Below are positions 6,880 through 9,107 of a DNA stretch of 9,107 nucleotides, one piece after another (position 1 is the stretch's first letter; every line of letters starts with the position of its first letter). Made by a program: the position numbers and the translations under genes. The DNA comes from Thermoplasmata archaeon (GTDB taxonomy: Archaea; Thermoplasmatota; Thermoplasmata; SG8-5; JAGLSY01). The notes under the pieces were generated by a model. It made no database searches. It was not told the DNA's origin and saw nothing but the letters and a program-made list of their open reading frames with translations. The stretch covers positions 1 through 9,107 of the forward strand of contig JAGLSY010000073.1 in NCBI GenBank assembly GCA_023135545.1, read 5' to 3'.

Positions 6880-8187
6880 TTAATCACGAACAATGGCAAA
6901 ACCGTTCTTATCGACAATGAGAGGATTGTAATCCCTGCCGTGATTGGTCTCCCTCATCTTGACAATTCCGAGGAAGAGGTTGGTGCCCTTTCCGGACCTC
7001 TCGGTCTTAAGGTGGATTATGGAATCGGCCAGGAATTCTTCAACCCCGTAGGTTCCGAAGATTTCCTTCTCCGGCTCGAACATCTCGGTTATGATGAAAA
7101 CTGTTATTCCCAGGTCCCTCAACTTCTCGAAGAAGAAGAATAATTCGGTTCTCGGATTCTTGAAGGTCGTCAGCGAGTAAAGAGCCGACAGGGAATCCAG
7201 AACTATGACCTCGCAGCCAAACAGTTTTTTATAATTCTCTATCTGGGTGATTATTGAGTTGAGCCAGTCTATTTCCTCGATTTTCTCGATATTGGTTTCC
7301 TTTCTCAGATGGGCAATATCGATCACGACCATATCCTCCAGGTCGTTGACTAGAAGGTTGGTCGTGCCCTCCGGGTCGAAACCCAGTTTCCTCATGTGCC
7401 TCTGCAAACTGGCCCTGCTCTGCTCAAGGGTGAGATAAACGCCCTTCATCTTGTCCTTCTTGGCCAGGTTGTAAAGGATGCTGTAGCAGAAAGACGATTT
7501 CATGGAGCCAGCCCTGCCGCAAACCAGAACGATATGCCTGGCCGGGATTCCGCCGTCCAATGTCTCATCCAGCCCCTCTACGTAGGTCTTTATGCGCTCG
7601 TTCTCCATCAATTTTTCCTGGGCCTGCTCGTTGTCTTTGTTGATATCCAGAGCCTTCTTGTAACATGTGATCGCCTCCGAGCCCCTGTCCAGAGCCATCA
7701 ACGCATCTCCGTACTTCACCCAGGGAACGTCATTTTTGGGGTTTATCTCGATAAGGATCTCGTAGGATTCCATGGCCCTATCGTATTTTCCCCTCTCCCT
7801 GTAAATGTCCCCCATGGTGAGAAGTGCCATCTCGTTGGAGTCATTGACCCTCAGGGCTTCTTTGAGGCTCTGTAGTGCCTGACCCCATTTTCCTTTCTTA
7901 TAGAGGTCGAGGCCCCGCTCGACGAAAACCGCGTCTTCGGTCCTCTTCGACTTCTTGGGTTTTTCCTCGGCTTCTTCAGGCTCGGCATCGATGTCAGGAT
8001 GAAAATGTCCATAAATTTCCTCGGCCAGATTCTTGTTTATGCCTTTCAGGGCAGTCATATCCTTAACAGTGGCCTTCTCGAGGTCCTTCGTGGATTCGAA
8101 ACCGCCCTTGTACAGTATCTTGGCCTTTGACATGCCAACACCTGGTATGGCAATAAATTCTTTCAAAACGTCTTCCATATCTGTCAT
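6880..8187 (-). CDS. Helix-hairpin-helix / TPR / KaiC-like (RecA superfamily) ATPase
   Basis: This 435-residue cytosolic protein fuses three parts. Residues 11-62 hold two helix-hairpin-helix motifs (IPGVGMSKAKILYKGG and LKGINKNLAEEIYGHF), which usually bind DNA non-specifically. A charged linker at 63-85 leads to three TPR repeats at about 85-183, a protein-interaction surface. Residues 200-435 form a single KaiC-type ATPase domain with Walker A GRAGSMKSS (224-232), LEQ at 254-256, Walker B VIVLDSLSALY (328-337) and the family's FGTYGVEEFLADSIIHL (377-393). In Walker A the usual Gly before Lys is Met229, and the second Glu of the KaiC EE pair is Gln256. Start ATG 8187 follows a partial ribosome site (GGATGAT); ATG 8178 is a weaker alternative. 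It lies 36 bases after a 78-residue gene, probably in one operon. A role in signalling or DNA-linked regulation is inference; RadA is excluded by the architecture. Confidence 0.9.
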   Translation of the reverse strand: MTDMEDVLKEFIAIPGVGMSKAKILYKGGFESTKDLEKATVKDMTALKGINKNLAEEIYGHFHPDIDAEPEEAEEKPKKSKRTEDAVFVERGLDLYKKGKWGQALQSLKEALRVNDSNEMALLTMGDIYRERGKYDRAMESYEILIEINPKNDVPWVKYGDALMALDRGSEAITCYKKALDINKDNEQAQEKLMENERIKTYVEGLDETLDGGIPARHIVLVCGRAGSMKSSFCYSILYNLAKKDKMKGVYLTLEQSRASLQRHMRKLGFDPEGTTNLLVNDLEDMVVIDIAHLRKETNIEKIEEIDWLNSIITQIENYKKLFGCEVIVLDSLSALYSLTTFKNPRTELFFFFEKLRDLGITVFIITEMFEPEKEIFGTYGVEEFLADSIIHLKTERSGKGTNLFLGIVKMRETNHGRDYNPLIVDKNGFAIVRD

Positions 8188-8223
8188 GGTATCATCCTTG
8201 TAAACCTGATAATGAGCTTAAGA

Positions 8224-8460
8224 TCAAACCTTTTCCTTGTCCAATATGTCCTTCAGGCCCTCGTAAATCTTGCTGGCGATAGCCTCCCCGGCCATGGTTC
8301 TGCACAGATTTCTTATGGCATCTATGAGCTTCTCGTAGTCCTCGTAGCTGAGGTCTTCCTTCTCGATACCCAGTTTCTTTTTCTGGAGTTCCACGGTCTT
8401 GTCTGCCATTTCCCCGAACAACGGCTGCATGAACTTGACCATTTCGGATTCTAGGTCCAT
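8224..8460 (-). CDS. Small helical protein of unknown function, upstream of the KaiC-like gene
   Basis: This is a 78-residue acidic and lysine-rich protein with no membrane segment and no Cys pair. Its sequence suggests three or four amphipathic helices (around residues 3-28, 38-54 and 59-76), with a Gly-Ile break at 31-32 and an LCRTMAGEAIASKIYEGL segment that looks conserved in style. I cannot assign a function. The frame can be read from a TTG at 8463, but the adjacent ATG at 8460 is the better start. The ribosome site is weak (GTGAG about ten bases upstream). It is the first gene of a probable two-gene operon with the KaiC-like ATPase, 36 bases ahead of it. That position makes a partner or regulator of the ATPase, perhaps bound by its TPR repeats, a reasonable but untested idea. 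Confidence 0.78.
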   Translation of the reverse strand: MDLESEMVKFMQPLFGEMADKTVELQKKKLGIEKEDLSYEDYEKLIDAIRNLCRTMAGEAIASKIYEGLKDILDKEKV

Positions 8461-8513
8461 CAAACCAACTCACGATTGAATTGCCCACTACACCTACTCC
8501 TATAATGTTATTA

Positions 8514-8522
8514 CTTAATAAA
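8514..8522 (-). promoter_or_regulatory. TATA-like promoter element of the small-protein/KaiC-like operon
   Basis: On the minus strand this reads TTTATTAAG, centred about 58 bases before the ATG at 8460, which would give a leader of about 30 bases. ACATTATAGG nearer the gene (about 8500-8509) is an alternative. Confidence 0.4.
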
Positions 8523-8561
8523 GGTTTTTTATGATAGTAATGTAAATCAATTTTTGAACAC

Positions 8562-8580
8562 CCCCGCCTTTCAGACGAGG
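8562..8580 (-). repeat. Minus-strand hairpin H1
   Basis: Read on the minus strand, CCTCGTCT and AGGCGGGG form an eight-pair stem (two G-T wobbles) around a GAA loop. On the plus strand the wobble positions become mismatches. It is a diverged copy of the hairpin at 8639-8657. Confidence 0.6.
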
Positions 8581-8638
8581 CTCTCAAATCGGAGCCAGTT
8601 GGGTATGAGGGGATTTGTTATGTGGGGGTGAAAAAGGA

Positions 8639-8657
8639 CCCCGCCCTTCGGACGGGG
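8639..8657 (-). repeat. Minus-strand hairpin H2
   Basis: Read on the minus strand, CCCCGTCC and GGGCGGGG form an eight-pair stem (one G-T wobble) around a GAA loop. Relative to H1, the closing base pair of the loop changes from T-A to C-G, a compensatory change that supports a real structure. Confidence 0.65.
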
Positions 8658-8670
8658 CTTCGTTTGTTCC

Positions 8671-8690
8671 CCTCGCTCGTTTTTGCGAGG
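8671..8690. repeat. Stem-loop CCTCGC/GCGAGG
   Basis: A perfect six-pair stem (8671-8676 with 8685-8690) encloses an eight-base loop TCGTTTTT. It lies 13 bases after hairpin H2 in the same structured block. Confidence 0.5.
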
Positions 8691-8796
8691 AGGATATCTT
8701 TTTGTTGGGTATCGCTGTCACTCGCTGGCACATCAATAGCACAACCCCGCGTCTGCGTTGCTCGCCATCACGCTCACTACGTTCGTCGTGACCCTC

Positions 8797-8813
8797 GGCC
8801 AGCAAGACTGGCC
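8797..8813. repeat. Stem-loop GGCCAG/CTGGCC
   Basis: A perfect six-pair stem encloses the five-base loop CAAGA. It marks the far end of the hairpin-rich block. Confidence 0.5.
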
Positions 8814-8892
8814 TGGGCGGGGCATGTTGCCTATGGATTGCTTTGCTGTTTTATGCATTGGTTAAATGGTATCGACCAGCATCCAAAAGCAA

Positions 8893-8984
8893 GGGTCCCA
8901 GTAGTTGATTTCGTGGGTCCCAACAATACCCTACATGGTGGGGGTGGACGGAGGGTATATATGCACCGATTGCGGATGTTTCAA
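8893..8984 (+). repeat. Intergenic repeat element, copy C (two 22-base units, G-rich tail, TGCACC segment)
   Basis: Units at 8893-8914 and 8915-8936 are exactly 22 bases and begin GGGTCCCAGTAG and GGGTCCCAACAA. The tail GGTGGGGGTGGACGGAGGG follows at 8937-8955, then TATATATG. The segment at 8962-8984, starting TGCACCGAT and ending GTTTCAA, matches copy A in 18 of 23 bases. The second unit shares TACAT just before the tail with the third unit of copy A, so A and C are closer to each other than to B. The element lies downstream of the minus-strand gene that leaves the window and far upstream of the small-protein operon. Confidence 0.78.
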
Positions 8985-9018
8985 TTTGGGCCGGAAGGCG
9001 GGTTAATGTGCTCCACAT

Positions 9019-9032
9019 AAAGAAAATTAAAG
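9019..9032 (-). terminator. T-rich probable terminator of the minus-strand gene at the window end
   Basis: Directly after the TAA of the partial gene the minus strand reads CTTTAATTTTCTTT. Archaeal termination commonly uses such T-rich tracts without a hairpin. Confidence 0.45.
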
Positions 9033-9107
9033 TTAAAATTCGATTTTTTTCCCCGACTTATCTCTCTTGACCTTGCCGAATTCCGTGAGTTTTGACAATG
9101 TCTGGCC
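9033..9107 (-). CDS. Unidentified protein, last 24 residues (5' part outside window)
   Basis: The minus-strand frame entering from base 9107 is open for 24 codons and ends with TAA at 9033-9035. The residues GQTLSKLTEFGKVKRD, then KSGKKIEF, read like a natural basic C-terminus, with a helix followed by a short beta hairpin, as found at the end of small nucleic-acid-binding or winged-helix domains. That resemblance is only stylistic. A T-rich tract follows the stop immediately, which supports a real gene end. Too little is present to name the protein. Confidence 0.5.
   Translation of the reverse strand, partial: GQTLSKLTEFGKVKRDKSGKKIEF

Larger units (their letters stand above)
8559..8813 (-). 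mobile_element. Hairpin-rich block, possible remnant of an IS200/IS605 (tnpB-type) element end
   Basis: Two related hairpins at 8562-8580 and 8639-8657 fold fully only on the minus strand. The second reads GAAGCCCCGTCCGAAGGGCG and on, closely resembling the GAAGCCCCGCCC...GGGCGGGG palindrome that I recall just after tnpB genes in IS200/IS605 elements. The minus-strand frame entering it ends in NEAPSEG, reminiscent of the QEAP end of some TnpB proteins. Further stem-loops lie at 8671-8690, 8768-8791 and 8797-8813. No transposase is intact. Alternatives are a structured non-coding RNA or a small palindrome-associated element. The identification is tentative. Confidence 0.35.
8461..9032. other. 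572-base intergenic stretch without a convincing gene
   Basis: From the operon promoter at about 8500-8522 the sequence passes into a hairpin-rich, G+C-richer block (8559-8813), then about 80 bases with nothing recognised, then copy C of the repeat element (8893-8984) and a T-rich end beside the next gene. Open frames at 8622-9020 (+) and 8584-8805 (-) run across hairpins and repeats, have no domain-like pattern and are rejected as intact genes. No tRNA, RNase P or SRP RNA signature is apparent. Confidence 0.65.

Noticed and set aside
8584..8805. 73-residue minus-strand open frame as an intact gene
   Set aside because: It is dominated by translation of palindromic sequence. At most it is a decayed tnpB end, recorded under the tentative mobile element instead.
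8985..9012. GGGCCGGAAGGCGGG as an SRP RNA helix 8 tip
   Set aside because: The GGAA loop context is suggestive, but the conserved AGCAGC-type internal loop and the long flanking helices are missing.
8622..9020. 132-residue plus-strand open frame
   Set aside because: It starts at a GTG inside a hairpin region, crosses the repeat element, and has no domain-like composition, promoter or ribosome site.
8491..9032. tRNA or RNase P RNA gene in the long gene-free stretch
   Set aside because: No T-loop (GGTTCRA) with paired arms, and no conserved RNase P core sequences, were found on either strand.

Overview
The window is archaeal. It carries the large subunit of DNA polymerase D, the preQ0 (archaeosine precursor) genes queC and queE, an aspartate dehydrogenase, and a KaiC/RecA-like ATPase, and several genes have a TATA-like box about 25 bases ahead of the start codon. 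The form of the polymerase N-terminus and the gene content suggest a euryarchaeon, perhaps Thermoplasmatota. That lineage call is inference from remembered protein style, not from a search.

Layout. Bases 1-1472 (+) hold the end of queC, a GNAT acetyltransferase and queE. They overlap in reading frame and each internal start has a good GGAGG site, so they look like one operon for preQ0 synthesis with an acetyltransferase inserted in the middle. Bases 1541-2347 (-) hold nadX (first step of NAD synthesis), convergent with queE. A divergent 305-base intergenic region separates nadX from polC (2653-5994, +), which encodes a full-length, intein-free DP2 of about 1113 residues. Downstream, on the minus strand, are two small membrane proteins (6174-6503 and 6577-6774), each with its own TATA-like box at leaderless distance. 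Next come a helix-hairpin-helix/TPR/KaiC-like ATPase (6880-8187) and an upstream 78-residue helical protein (8224-8460), probably one operon. Bases 8461-9032 contain no convincing gene. They hold a hairpin-rich stretch that resembles the end of an IS200/IS605-type element, followed by a repeat element. The window closes with the last 24 codons of a minus-strand gene.

The most unusual signal is a family of intergenic elements found three times (2398-2513, 6014-6150, 8893-8984), always in the same orientation. Each has two or three exact 22-base tandem units starting GGGTYCCAGTA, then a G-rich tail. Two copies also share a TGCACC segment at matching distance. Within the most regular copy the CAGT-like boxes alternate at 10 and 12 bases, about one DNA helical turn. 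I do not recognise this element.
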